A stretch of DNA of 60,687 bases from Acidimicrobiales bacterium (GTDB taxonomy: Bacteria; Actinomycetota; Acidimicrobiia; Acidimicrobiales; JAHWLA01). Below, piece after piece: positions 8,188-18,688 of this stretch (position 1 is its first letter; each line of letters begins with the position of its first letter). Below the pieces are notes generated by a model that saw only the letters and a program-made list of their open reading frames with translations, was not told the origin of the DNA and ran no database searches. The position numbers and the translations under genes are program-made. The stretch is taken from assembly GCA_035536915.1 (NCBI GenBank), contig DATLNE010000043.1, forward strand, positions 1-60,687, read 5' to 3'.

Positions 8188-11100
8188 TTGACGGGCATCG
8201 CTGTACGGCGGACTCCACGTAGGCACATCAGCCATGTGGTGAGAGGTACAGCGAGGAGGGCAGCGGTGACGTCGTTGTTGCTGTCCGCTCTTGTTTCCGT
8301 TTCCCCGACCCTTCTGACGGGCTCGGCTGCCCAAGAAGCGGGCGCGTCCGGTGGTATCAGGGAAGTCGCACAGCTCCCCGTTGCCTCGCCCCCTGGCCTG
8401 AGCGTCGACGAGGAAGCTTCCATGGGGTGGCTGATCCTCAACCCCACCAGTCGCCGGGGGTATCAGATCTTCGAGACGGGCTTCTCTGCCGAGCCTTTCA
8501 ACTCTGTGATCGTGCAGTCGTTCGACCTCGACACGCTCGCACTGAGACGACGGGTGGCATTTGCCGGTGACGCGTTGGTGACCGGGACCGCTTCCGGAAC
8601 CAACAATGCGGCGGACGCGGGAGAGGTTTTCCACGCAGTCGACCAGAAGCGAGGCCTGGTCTACATCGCGCTGGCCAACAAAGCCGGCACCGGTAGCCGT
8701 ATGACGAGCGGGGCCGACGGCGTCCGTCCGTTCAGTCGGATCGTCGTCATCGACGAGGCCGCACTCGACCGGGGCGACGCTGCCTTCTCCGCCACCTTCA
8801 GGGAACCCGTCGTCCAACTGCCGCTGCACGACTACTCCCTCAAGTCCATGCAGTTGGAGGAGCGTGGCGACCATGGCCGGCTGCTCATGCTCTTCGCCGA
8901 CCCGCCGAAAACACCGTTCCGAGACGAAGGCGCCTACACCCACATGCTGGCCGCCTGGCGTTGGGACTCGACAACCAGTCCACTGCGGGCGAACGCGCCA
9001 TCCGAGACGGCGACGCAATCGACTCCTGTCGTCGATTGGGCGTCCGCCAATCCCCCCCAGGCGGGCGCGCTTCCGGGCACCCGCGTCCTCGAGTCGTGCA
9101 GGACGGTCCCCGTCGGAGGTGACCGGGGCCGCTATCGCTGGGAGCTGCTGGTCACCCCTGGCAATCTGCACGTGGTGTGCCAAAGCGGACGCCTGAGCGC
9201 ACAGGTGATACGGCTGCCGCGTAACGCCAACGGCGAACCGACGGGCGAGGACGCACAAGTACGGCTCGGTCGATTTGCGCTCGACGTCCTCGCCGACCCG
9301 TCATCGGGGCGGATGTTCCTGCGCGAGGACAACGGCCAGGGCGAGACGTGGTGGGTGTTCGACAGCAAGGTGCTGCGTTTCGTGGGGTCTATCGCGAGCA
9401 TGCTCGGCTCGACGTCGTCAGCCGCTGCGGGTCTCGACCCGACCACCGGACGGCTGTACGCAAACATCTCTGACCACGTGTTTTTCAAGGGTGCAGGCAC
9501 GGAGGTGACCCACAGCCGCTCTCCGGTTCGTGGCGGATTCCAGGTCGTGGACCCGTTCATCGACCCGGTACCGGCGTTCGAGAACGTCGTACCCGAGCTC
9601 GCTTACCCGGGGCGGCTGCGGATCCAGGTGGACCCCGTGCGACGTCGCCTGTTCATGCGGCGGGGAGTCCCGAACCCGAACAACATGCGGTTCGTCTATC
9701 CCGAGACCGATGCGGCAAAGATGGTCCCTGCGCCGGTTGAGCCGTTCTATCGGGTGCTCGAGGATCGCATCCCCCTCGCGACGCCGCCGCCGTCCTCGGG
9801 CGACGATGCTTTCACCACCCAAGTGAACGAGGCGCCGGGACTTACCCAAGCATCGTTCCTCGGCGAGGGCACCGGCTTCGGCAGTCGAGTGCTTCTCACG
9901 GGAGGGATTGCTGCAGCGACAGCGGCAGGCCCCGAGGCGGACAGTGGCCTAGGCGGTGACAGATCACCCATACGCGCGTGCGCCACGGTCGATCGCGAGC
10001 TGGTGGTGGCGGAGGCTACCTCGGCTTCGGTATCCGACCTGTCGGCCAGCGCAGCCGGATCCGGTTTCGACGCCGACCCAACGACCGAAGCCGACATGGA
10101 AGACCCGGCCGGACGGTGCTGGCAGATGACAAACCCTGCGGTCGTGGAGTGGCCAGGCCCGAATCCGGAGGGCTACTCCTTCGACGCCAACGACGACGAC
10201 ATCGACGATTTCCTCTCCGAGTGCGAAGGCGACGAGTCGACGACGAACCAGAAGGTCGGCTCCGACCGCGGTTTCACGGCGGCGGCCGACTGCAAAGCTT
10301 CGGAAGATCGCGCCGAGGTAAGGACGACGGGAGCCTTTTCGGTAACCGGCCTGGCCGGGGCCGGCAGCGGTTCAGCGGGTGCGACGTCGTCGTTCTCGAC
10401 AGTCGAGGTGGAGCGCCCGAAGGACGGTGGAATCAAAGTCGTCGTCACCTCGGAGGCCCGAGGGATCGAGTTGCCGGTGAGTTCGAGTGCCCGCATCGAC
10501 AGGGTTTGGGTGCAGGCAAAAAGCTGGGCCGGCGGCCGCAAGGAGACGGCGGCCACGTCGTTCGAGCGCCTGATCTGTGGTGTCGACCTTGGGCCAGGCA
10601 ACTTTCAGCAGTCGGGCTGCCTGACGAAAGCCGACGAGCAGAGGTTCGCAGCCAGCTTCAACCAGGCCTACGGCAGCTCGGGACGGATGCAGTTGCGCGA
10701 GCCCGATCCCGACCTTGCCAAAGGCACGGTGCACGGATACCGCGCCGGAGTAATTCGTGACGATCTCGACCGGTTCACCGATCAGGTGATCCATCGGGAC
10801 AGCTCGTTGGCGATACCTGGCTTGGAGATCATCTTCTTCCGGGGCGACAGCCAGTTCCGTGGAGCTGGTCGGCAGATCTACCAGTTCGCCGCCGCCCAGG
10901 CTGCCACCACCTACGGAATCGCCTGTGTGAACGGCATGGGAAGCGACGGTGGTTGCGCAGGAGGCCTCGGCAATCTCGGTGATAGCGGCTTCGGCGGTGT
11001 GGGCGACAGCTTCGGCACCGGCGCCACAGCGGGCACCGGTGAGATCCCTGGCCTTCTGTACGGCCTGGGGGCAGGATCGAGCCGGGACGCCGGTGACCCG

Positions 11101-11289
11101 CTCGGCCGCTTCCTGCGGAAGCTGCTGGGCCTTCCCGCCGACCTGGCCCGGTTGTTCTGGTCCTCGCCGGCCGAGTTCGGGCTGATGATGGCCATGTGGC
11201 TCCTTCTCTATTGGCCCTGTTACGCGGGGGAACGGCGCCGCACCTTGCGAAGGCTCGCCGCCGGACGGATGGCAGGGGGAATGGCCTGA
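8188..11289 (+). CDS. Large exported protein with C-terminal membrane anchor
   Basis: Unrecognised 1033-residue protein. TTG start at 8188 with AGGGGGA 5-10 bp upstream. The N-terminus is very arginine-rich (RRTPRRHISHVVRG) before a hydrophobic stretch ending near GSAAQE, consistent with an export signal. Residues about 60-510 alternate short beta-like segments, which would fit a propeller fold (inference only). An acidic segment DANDDDIDDFLSECEGDE lies near residue 670. A Gly-rich stretch (about 910-960) precedes a single membrane segment (EFGLMMAMWLLLYWPC) and a basic cytoplasmic tail. The stop overlaps the next start (TGATG), tying it to the ABC transporter genes, so a surface partner of that system is a reasonable guess. 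Confidence 0.7.
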   Translation: MTGIAVRRTPRRHISHVVRGTARRAAVTSLLLSALVSVSPTLLTGSAAQEAGASGGIREVAQLPVASPPGLSVDEEASMGWLILNPTSRRGYQIFETGFSAEPFNSVIVQSFDLDTLALRRRVAFAGDALVTGTASGTNNAADAGEVFHAVDQKRGLVYIALANKAGTGSRMTSGADGVRPFSRIVVIDEAALDRGDAAFSATFREPVVQLPLHDYSLKSMQLEERGDHGRLLMLFADPPKTPFRDEGAYTHMLAAWRWDSTTSPLRANAPSETATQSTPVVDWASANPPQAGALPGTRVLESCRTVPVGGDRGRYRWELLVTPGNLHVVCQSGRLSAQVIRLPRNANGEPTGEDAQVRLGRFALDVLADPSSGRMFLREDNGQGETWWVFDSKVLRFVGSIASMLGSTSSAAAGLDPTTGRLYANISDHVFFKGAGTEVTHSRSPVRGGFQVVDPFIDPVPAFENVVPELAYPGRLRIQVDPVRRRLFMRRGVPNPNNMRFVYPETDAAKMVPAPVEPFYRVLEDRIPLATPPPSSGDDAFTTQVNEAPGLTQASFLGEGTGFGSRVLLTGGIAAATAAGPEADSGLGGDRSPIRACATVDRELVVAEATSASVSDLSASAAGSGFDADPTTEADMEDPAGRCWQMTNPAVVEWPGPNPEGYSFDANDDDIDDFLSECEGDESTTNQKVGSDRGFTAAADCKASEDRAEVRTTGAFSVTGLAGAGSGSAGATSSFSTVEVERPKDGGIKVVVTSEARGIELPVSSSARIDRVWVQAKSWAGGRKETAATSFERLICGVDLGPGNFQQSGCLTKADEQRFAASFNQAYGSSGRMQLREPDPDLAKGTVHGYRAGVIRDDLDRFTDQVIHRDSSLAIPGLEIIFFRGDSQFRGAGRQIYQFAAAQAATTYGIACVNGMGSDGGCAGGLGNLGDSGFGGVGDSFGTGATAGTGEIPGLLYGLGAGSSRDAGDPLGRFLRKLLGLPADLARLFWSSPAEFGLMMAMWLLLYWPCYAGERRRTLRRLAAGRMAGGMA

Positions 11290-12752
11290 TGGCACTGCCC
11301 AAGATCGAAAGCGGCGTGAAGAGCTTCATCGTCGTGCTGGTGATGGTGCTGGTCGTTTCCGCCTTGCGGTACGAACCCGGCAACAACGCCGACCTGGCTG
11401 CTGGACAAGGTGCCGGCACCGACAGCGGCCCCTTGGCCGGTGACGCGGGCACCGCTGCGGGCGAGGGCGTCGCCGGCCCGGGCACCGAAGGTGTGGCGGG
11501 CACGGCGGGCAGCGCCGGGACTGCAGGAACCGCGGGCGGCGGCGGCGGTGCTGCAGGCGCCGAGTGCAAGGCCGGACGCAACGGCGGCAACACCGACACC
11601 GGCGTCACCGGTAACCAGATCCGCTTGGCCACCACGGCCGTGCTCGACGGCCCGGCCCGTAGCCTCTTGGGCGACTCGCCCGTTGCCATGAAGGCCGTGG
11701 TCGACAAGGTCAACAAGGCAGGCGGCATCTGCGGGCGCCTTCTCGACCTCCGCGTCGTCAACGACTCGTTCAAGCCGGAAGGCAGTTCGTTCATCCGCAG
11801 CTTCGCCGCCGAGGGGTACTTCGCCCTCCCGGTGGTGCCCTCCGCCGAGGGCCTCGGGGCCGCCATCAAGGGTGGCGTCATCGCCCGAGCGGGCATCCCC
11901 GTGGTGGGCACCGACGGCATGCGTGAGGAGCAGTACAACGAGCAGTGGGTGTGGCCCGTCGCATCGGCCACCGTCACCTCGATGCGGGTCATGGCCAAGT
12001 ACGGGGCCACAAACCGCGGTGCCAAGACCTTCGCCATCGTCTGGGACGGCGAGTACAAGTTCGGTCAGGAAGGCAAGGACGCTTTCGAGCAGCAGGTCAA
12101 GGCCATGGGCCTGAACCTGGTGGCCACAGCCCGGCTCGACCCTGACCAGCAGTCGTACGCGTCGGAGGCCGAGGCCTTCAACGGGGCGTGCGGCAGCAGC
12201 GGCGAGAAGTGCGACATGGTGGCCATGCTCCTGCTGCCCGACACGGCCAAGAAGTGGCTCCAGCGTCGCCCCGCCCGCGGTCGCCTCTACACCGCCGGCG
12301 CCCAGACCCTTTTCACCGATCGCTTCGCCCAGGACTGCGTGCAGCAGATCGGCGGCGACTGCCACGGCTTCGCCGTGTGGACCGGCTACAACCCGCCCAT
12401 CGGGCCGTTGGCCACCCTTCCCGGGGTCGCTGCCTACGTGAGCGACGTGCGCGCGCTGAAGCCCGACATCGACATCAACAACCAGTTCATCGAGGGCAGT
12501 TACCTCGGCATGAGCGTGTTCGTCGAGGCACTGAAGGCGGTGGGGCCGAACCTCACCCGCGCTCGCCTCAAGGCGCAGCTCGACTCGATGGACTTCAAGA
12601 ACGACTTGGCGTCGACGTTGTCGTGGCGCCCGGGGAACCACGCGGCCAACGTGCGGTCGCAGTCGTTCTCCATGACCGTAAGCGGGGGGACCTTCCGGGG
12701 CTGGACCAACGACCAATCCGGTTTCATCCTCGACCCCGCCCGCGGCGGCTGA
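11289..12752 (+). CDS. Membrane-tethered Liv-type substrate-binding protein
   Basis: Periplasmic-binding-protein type 1 (LivJ/LivK-like) component of an ABC importer, 487 residues. Unusually it has no lipobox: the N-terminus is a signal anchor (SFIVVLVMVLVVSALRY, about 12-28) followed by about 65 residues of Gly/Ala/Thr-rich linker. The binding fold starts near TGNQIRLATTAVLDG and includes VVNDSFKPEGSS, VGTDGMREEQYNEQWVWP and the C-terminal FVEALKAVGPNLTRARLK. The ATG overlaps the stop of the large exported protein, and the fused permease follows 19 bp later. The solute cannot be read from sequence; family members bind amino acids, amides or other small carboxylates. Confidence 0.87.
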   Translation: MALPKIESGVKSFIVVLVMVLVVSALRYEPGNNADLAAGQGAGTDSGPLAGDAGTAAGEGVAGPGTEGVAGTAGSAGTAGTAGGGGGAAGAECKAGRNGGNTDTGVTGNQIRLATTAVLDGPARSLLGDSPVAMKAVVDKVNKAGGICGRLLDLRVVNDSFKPEGSSFIRSFAAEGYFALPVVPSAEGLGAAIKGGVIARAGIPVVGTDGMREEQYNEQWVWPVASATVTSMRVMAKYGATNRGAKTFAIVWDGEYKFGQEGKDAFEQQVKAMGLNLVATARLDPDQQSYASEAEAFNGACGSSGEKCDMVAMLLLPDTAKKWLQRRPARGRLYTAGAQTLFTDRFAQDCVQQIGGDCHGFAVWTGYNPPIGPLATLPGVAAYVSDVRALKPDIDINNQFIEGSYLGMSVFVEALKAVGPNLTRARLKAQLDSMDFKNDLASTLSWRPGNHAANVRSQSFSMTVSGGTFRGWTNDQSGFILDPARGG

Positions 12753-12771
12753 CCCTCCAGAGGCCACCCAC

Positions 12772-15700
12772 GTGACTCGCGTCTTCGTTTCGCTGGTCCT
12801 GTCGTTGCCGCTCGTCGGCGCCTACGGGATCTTTGCTATCGGCATCGTCCTCATCTACCGGGCCTCGCGCATGCTCAACCTGGCGCACGGCGCCATGGCG
12901 ATGGTGCCGGCCTACCTCCTGTACGCCATGGTCCGAGTCGGCATCCCGGTGGTGATCGCGCTGCCGCTCGGCATCCTTGCGGGTGCACTGCTCGGCCTGG
13001 CGGTCGAGAAGGTCTTCGTCAGCCGGCTTCGGCCCGACGGGCCGACGGCCCAGACGGTCGGCACCGTGGCCGTGCTCGGGTTGCTGGTCGCCGTTGCCGC
13101 CCGCATTTGGGGCACGGCCAGCCTGGACGCCGTGCGGGTGTTCCCGGCAGGCCGCGTCGATGTCGGCCTTTCCAGCATCCAGTACGGCGAGATCGGCCTC
13201 TTCATCGTCATGCTGGTGCTGGCGGGCGCGCTGTTCGCCCTCATCCAGCGCACCGACATCGGCCTCATCATGCGAGGAACGGCCGAAAGCCGGCTTGCCG
13301 CCTCGTTGATGGGCGTCAATCCCGACCGCATCACGTCGATGACCTGGGCGCTCGGCGGCGCGCTGGCCGCACTGGCCGGGATCCTGTTGGCCGCGGTCAC
13401 CTCGTTGCACCCGTACAACCTCGCCCTTCAGGTGTTGCCTGCCTTCATCGCCGCCCTCATCGGCGGCCTGGGCAGTCTCCCCGGCGCCCTCGTCGGGGCT
13501 ACCATCGTGGGCGTCACCCAAGGCCTCGTGCCGGTGATCGGCTTCCTCGGCGAACTGCAAGGCGCGCCGCAGTTCCTGCTCGCCGTGTTGTCGGTCGTGG
13601 TGATGGCGACCCGGGGCAAGGCGCTCGTGGCCGCCGACGACGCCGGCGCCGCCGACGCGCCGACGACGGGCGCTGCGGTCAAGCGGGCGCAGCGGTCCGA
13701 AGCGCAGGCGAGCGGCGGCCGCATTCGCAACCCCAACGTCGCCCTGCTGGTGGTTGCGCTTGTCGTGGCCTTCCCGTTCTTCCCGAAGGTGCCGTCCTCC
13801 ATCGTGGGCACGGCCAACCTGGCGGCCATCTACGCCATCATCGCCGTGTCGCTGGTATTGCTCACGGGCTGGGTGGGCCAGATCTCGCTCGGCCACGCCG
13901 CGTTGGTGGGCATCGGTGCCTACAGCACCGGCCACATCGCCGAGGGCCTCGGCATTCCGTTCCCCCTGAGCCTTCCGCTGGCTGCCGCCTGTGGCGCGGC
14001 GGCGGCCGCCATTCTCGGCGGTGTCGCCCTTCGGGTCCGTGGGTTGTACCTGGCGGTGGCGACCCTGGTTTTCTCGTGGATGGCGAGCGAGTTCCTCTTC
14101 CGACAGGACTGGTTCACCAAGCACGACCAGGTTGCAGCCCGTGCCATCGGCAAGCCCGACGCCATCCCGTACTTCGACTTCACCGACCGCCGAGTGTTCT
14201 GGTTGGTGGCCGTCGGCATCCTCGGCGGAGTCGTGTTCACCGCCGCCTGCGTGCGCGACTCCAAGACCGGGCGTGCCTTCTTCGCCCTGCGCGGCTCGGA
14301 GATGGCGGCCGCCTCCTTGGGCATCGACGTCATGCGCTACAAGCTGCTCGCCTTCGTCGTCTCCGGTGCGATCGCCGGGGCCGCAGGCAACCTGATGATG
14401 ACAGACGCCGGTGTGGTCAGCGGCGACCAGTTCACCTTCAACATCTCGTTGTTCTTCGTCGCCATTGCCGTGGTCGGCGGGCTCACCAGCCTGCCCGGGG
14501 CAGTGGCGTCGGGGGTGTTGTTCGCCGCCCTCGCTGAGGTCTTCTACCGGGTGCAAGCGCTGGGCGCGTTCCTCGAGATCGTCTCCAGCTTGCTGCTGGC
14601 CGTCGTGCTGATCGCCTATCGCGGCGGCTTGGCCTCGGTTCCCGACCGTTTCGGGGTCGTGGCCGACCGACTGGAGCCGGTACTGAAGCGCCTGCGCGAG
14701 AAGGTGTTCCCCGGCCTTGGGCACTCGGGCGACGGCGAGGACACCCCGGAAGGGGAGCGGGCCAAGCAACAAGAGCCGGGGCCTGTCGCTGCCTTCTTCG
14801 CCCGAATGCGGGCCTCGGTGCGCGGGTTCGTCGCCACACTGCCGTTGGGCCGGTTCCGCCCGTCGCCCACACCGGCCTCGGTGACGGCGCGACCGCCGAT
14901 CGACTTCAAGGACCGCCTGCGCATGGCAGCGCCGTCCACCACCAACGGCTCGGCCCATGCGACGCCGCAACCCGCCGAGAACGGGGCGGCGACGGCGCCG
15001 CCGAAGATCGAAGAGGGACTGCTTGTGGCCCGAGGCCGCGTGGCCGAGTTCCGGCCCACCGGTCCCCGGGAGGAGCGCGAGCTGCTCATCGAAGCGCGCG
15101 ACATCACCGTTCGTTTCGGCGGCCTGACGGCGGTGAACGAGGCGTCGCTCGAAGTTCGTGAGAACGAGATCGTCGGGCTTATCGGCCCCAACGGGGCAGG
15201 CAAGACCACCTTCTTCAACGCCATCGCCGGCTACAACACACCGGCGTCGGGCACCATCTCGCTGTACGGCGAAGACGTCACCGCGCTGCCGGTGCACCGC
15301 CGTGCCCGCGTGGGCGTGGCCCGCACCTTCCAGCTCATCCAGCTGTTCCGCCAGCTCACCGTCTACGAGAACCTGTTGGTGGCCACCCACGTGCACAACC
15401 CGACGGGCATCGGCTCGCACGTCGGCGTCACCCGCAAGGCCTTGGAGGCCGAGCAGGCCGCCGTCGAGCGGGTCGACGAGATCCTCGAACTGCTCGACCT
15501 CAGCCACTTGGCCAACCGCTCGACGGGCGACCTGCCTTTTGGCGTGTTGCGCATGATCGAGGTGGCCCGCGCCCTCGTCACGGGCTTCAGCGTGGTCATG
15601 CTCGACGAGCCCGCGTCGGGCCTCGACAACAGCGAGACCGACAAGCTCATCGAGGTCCTGCGTTTCGTGCGGGGGCTCGGCGTGACGTTGCTCCTCATCG

Positions 15701-15854
15701 AACACGACGTGCGCATGGTCACCGGCGTGAGCGACTACCTCTACGTGCTCGACCAAGGCCGGATCATCGCCCACGGCGTGCCCGAGGAGATCCAGCGCAA
15801 CCCCGAGGTCATCGCCGCCTATCTCGGCGAGCCCGTGAAGGAAACGGTGGGCTG

Positions 15855-15855
<1 letters not shown>
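12772..15855 (+). CDS. LivH-LivM-LivG triple-fusion ABC transporter protein
   Basis: One 1027-residue chain carries three parts that are normally separate subunits of a branched-chain-amino-acid-type importer. Residues 1-285 are LivH-like permease (IVLIYRASRMLNLAHGAMAM). Residues about 320-620 are LivM-like permease (LTGWVGQISLGHAALVGIGA). After a low-complexity linker (about 625-765) comes a LivG-like ATPase (about 768-1020) with Walker A GPNGAGKTT near 805, the LivG-type signature LPFGVLRMIEVARAL and Walker B VVMLDEPASGLD. There is no frameshift anywhere in the frame, so the fusion looks genuine. GTG start. The stop overlaps the livF start (TGATG). Confidence 0.93.
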
Positions 15856-16643
<788 letters not shown>

Positions 16644-16648
16644 ACCGC

Positions 16649-16840
16649 TCAGACGCGTGTCGACGCGGCCCTGAGCACCTTGCCGGTCACGAACCCGTGG
16701 GCCGGGCAGTTGCCGTATGTGCGTCCGTCTGTCGTCTGGTCGGCCGTCAACTCGTGGGTGCAGCCGGGCTCGGTGCAGCCGAACCAATAGGTCTGCTCAC
16801 GGGTACATGCCTGAGAAGCGCGTCGCAGTGTGAGCGGCAT
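16649..16840 (-). CDS. Small hypothetical protein with Cys/His pairs
   Basis: 63-residue frame with ATG start. It contains CTEPGCTHELTADQTTDG then GNCPAHGFVTGK, so the Cys and His spacing could bind a metal ion. No homologue is recognised. It is convergent with the livF gene (5 bp between stop codons) and lies between it and the secreted-protein genes. No clear ribosome site, so the gene is possible rather than certain. Confidence 0.4.
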   Translation of the reverse strand: MPLTLRRASQACTREQTYWFGCTEPGCTHELTADQTTDGRTYGNCPAHGFVTGKVLRAASTRV

Positions 16841-16885
16841 GTGCTTCAGGCTGGCAAACCGGGCTGCTGAGGTGGTGGACCGTCG

Positions 16886-17332
16886 TCAGTGTGTGAGCAG
16901 CCACGTCCCGCTGAGGACGAACTTACGGCCGCGGCCGCTGAGGCAGGAGTAGTACGACGTCTCGTCGTTTGTGAAGGTGAAGGCGCCGGCGAATTGGCCC
17001 GTGCTCACGCCCACTGTGCCCACCGCGGTCATCGAGAAGTAATGGCCGTTGGCTGTGCCGAACGCCGTTGTCTTCGCGCACGAGCCTGTGATCATGCCGC
17101 TCCCGGCCAAGTAGCCCCACTGACTGCAGGCGCCTGTGGCCATGCTCATGGTGAACGAGGTGGTGACCTCGGGAACGACACCTGTGGGCTCGGCCACGAT
17201 CGGCATGTTCGCGCCCGTGAACAACACGATCTGTCCGGCGCACACCTCGTTGTGCGCCTCGGCGGGCGAGGGTGACACCACCACGGCGGAGACGGCCACG
17301 GCGGCGACGAGCAGGCGCTTGAGCGTTCTCAT
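16886..17332 (-). CDS. Small secreted protein, family copy 3
   Basis: 148-residue exported protein. The ATG at 17332 is supported by AAAGGGAG 8 bp upstream and by a signal peptide (MRTLKRLLVAAVAVSAVVV, cleavage near AEA-HN at residue 26). The mature chain has four cysteines and the segment GSGMITGSCAKTTAFGTANG, followed by HYFSMTAVG, a layout shared with the next gene and more loosely with the genes at 6498 and 7285. Function unknown. Predicted beta-rich, secreted, possibly associated with the surface block that precedes it. Confidence 0.75.
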   Translation of the reverse strand: MRTLKRLLVAAVAVSAVVVSPSPAEAHNEVCAGQIVLFTGANMPIVAEPTGVVPEVTTSFTMSMATGACSQWGYLAGSGMITGSCAKTTAFGTANGHYFSMTAVGTVGVSTGQFAGAFTFTNDETSYYSCLSGRGRKFVLSGTWLLTH

Positions 17333-17349
17333 GACGGCACTCCCTTTCG

Positions 17350-17366
17350 GGCACCCCCCGGGTGCC
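17350..17366 (-). other. Short GC hairpin before the copy-3 secreted gene
   Basis: GGCACCC-CCC-GGGTGCC is a perfect 7-bp stem with a 3-base loop, lying 18 bp upstream of the 17332 start and 77 bp after the stop of the 17862 gene. It may end the upstream transcript or act in the leader of the downstream one; the sequence cannot decide. Confidence 0.4.
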
Positions 17367-17442
17367 TCTACAGGGAAGTACGTCCGAACGTCCCGTTCGT
17401 GTCGATCAAGGGCGGCCGATGCTCCCACGGCGCGAAGTTGGC

Positions 17443-17862
17443 TCAGTGCACCAGGGTGATCGCCGCGGTGACGTGGAACGCGTCGCCGGTGGTTGTCAGC
17501 GGGTTGGGCACCATTGTCATGGTCCCTGTCACCTGGCCCGGCAGGACGAGGTTGCCTCCCACGCCGGTGAAAGAGAACACGTGGCCGCCGCTGGCCGTCT
17601 CTGTGCCCGTTGTGGCGCCGAACACCGACCCTGTGATCTGCCCCCCGGCGATGGGCGGCACGCCTGTGGCGCAGTCGCCGAGCGAGGGGAGCAGAAACCA
17701 GTCGGCGGTCGGGCCGCCCACCACGGAGATCGCCGGAAGCGTGGGCCCGAAGGTCCATATGGTCCCTGTGAACGCGCACACATCTGTGTGTGCATCGGCC
17801 GGCGGTGCGGCCATGGCGGCGAGCCCAATCACGGCGACGGCAACGGCGGTACGACGGATCAT
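17443..17862 (-). CDS. Small secreted protein, family copy 4
   Basis: 139-residue exported protein with a signal peptide (MIRRTAVAVAVIGLAAMAA, cleavage near ADA-HT at residue 24). The mature part begins HTDVCAF, compared with HNEVCAG in the neighbouring copy 3, and contains GGQITGSVFGATTGTETASG followed by GHVFSFTGVGG, which matches the GMITGSC...ANGHYFSMTAVG block of copy 3. Two cysteines remain in the mature chain. The two genes are tandem duplicates that have diverged far. Function unknown. Confidence 0.75.
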   Translation of the reverse strand: MIRRTAVAVAVIGLAAMAAPPADAHTDVCAFTGTIWTFGPTLPAISVVGGPTADWFLLPSLGDCATGVPPIAGGQITGSVFGATTGTETASGGHVFSFTGVGGNLVLPGQVTGTMTMVPNPLTTTGDAFHVTAAITLVH

Positions 17863-17889
17863 TCGGGGCCCCCTGCTGGCGGTGGACCC

Positions 17890-18645
17890 TCAGTCGTCGA
17901 GGAGGTCGGGGTTCTCGCGCTGGATGCGTTGGAGCAGGGGCTGGAACGAGAACCAACCCACCAGGGGAGCGCCGACTTGGCCTGCGGTGAGCTGGGCCAT
18001 ATCGGGGTCGATGAGCACGGGCGTGCCCGCCGCCTCGGCCAGCAGTTGGACCTGGCACGAACGTTCCATGGTGATGAACCACCACGCCGCCTCTTCCACC
18101 GACTGCCCCACGGTCAGCAGCCCGTGGTTGCGCAGGATGGCTGCCTTGCAATCGCCCAATGCGTGGGCGATGCGCTTGCCCTCCTCGACGTCGAGCACCA
18201 CGCCGGTGTAGTCGTCGAACAGGGCATGGTCTTGATAGAAGGCGCAGGCGTCTTGGCTGAGCGGGTCGAGCAGCCGCCCCAGCGACGACCACGCCCGGCC
18301 GTACGTCGAGTGGGTGTGGGCGGCCGCCACCACGTCGGGGCGGGCGGCATGGACCTGCGAGTGGATGGCGAAGGCCGCCTGGTTCACCAGCCCCTCGCCT
18401 TCGACGAGCTCGCCCGAGTGGTTGACGAGCAGGAGGTCGGACACCCGGATCGAGCCGAAGTGCTGGCCGAAGGCGTTGACCCAGAAGTGGCCGTCGAGCA
18501 CCGGGTCGCGGGCGGTGATGTGGCCCGCCACGCCCTCGTCGAAGCCGAAGCGGGAGAACAGGCGGAAGGCGGCTGCCAGCATGCGCTTGCGGTGCAGGCG
18601 CTCGTCCTCGGGCGACTCGAATGTCGGCGGCACAGGCAGTTTCAT
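17890..18645 (-). CDS. Class II aldolase/adducin-domain protein
   Basis: 251-residue zinc-dependent aldolase-like protein, the fold of fuculose- and ribulose-phosphate aldolases. Likely metal ligands are H110 and H112 in AAAHTHSTYGRAWS and H174 in ILRNHGLLTVG; SDLLLVNHSGELVEGEG is the typical N-terminal block. The ATG at 18645 (MKLPVPP) is chosen because the upstream extension of the frame has no family similarity and runs into the divergent gene. The C-terminal residues are ordinary for the subgroup of uncharacterised actinobacterial members. Substrate unknown. Confidence 0.88.
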   Translation of the reverse strand: MKLPVPPTFESPEDERLHRKRMLAAAFRLFSRFGFDEGVAGHITARDPVLDGHFWVNAFGQHFGSIRVSDLLLVNHSGELVEGEGLVNQAAFAIHSQVHAARPDVVAAAHTHSTYGRAWSSLGRLLDPLSQDACAFYQDHALFDDYTGVVLDVEEGKRIAHALGDCKAAILRNHGLLTVGQSVEEAAWWFITMERSCQVQLLAEAAGTPVLIDPDMAQLTAGQVGAPLVGWFSFQPLLQRIQRENPDLLDD

Positions 18646-18688
18646 GACAGCCCCCACAGGCAGTTGACGACTGTGCCAGTCTACGGCC

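Noticed and set aside
12724-15774. Minus-strand open frame of about 1000 codons
   Set aside because: It is the antisense shadow of the Liv fusion gene; composition is His/Gly/Arg-rich without any domain, as expected in high-GC DNA.
16647-16676. GCTCAG...CTGAGC inverted pair after livF as a terminator
   Set aside because: Short stem with a long loop, overlapping a possible small coding frame on the other strand.
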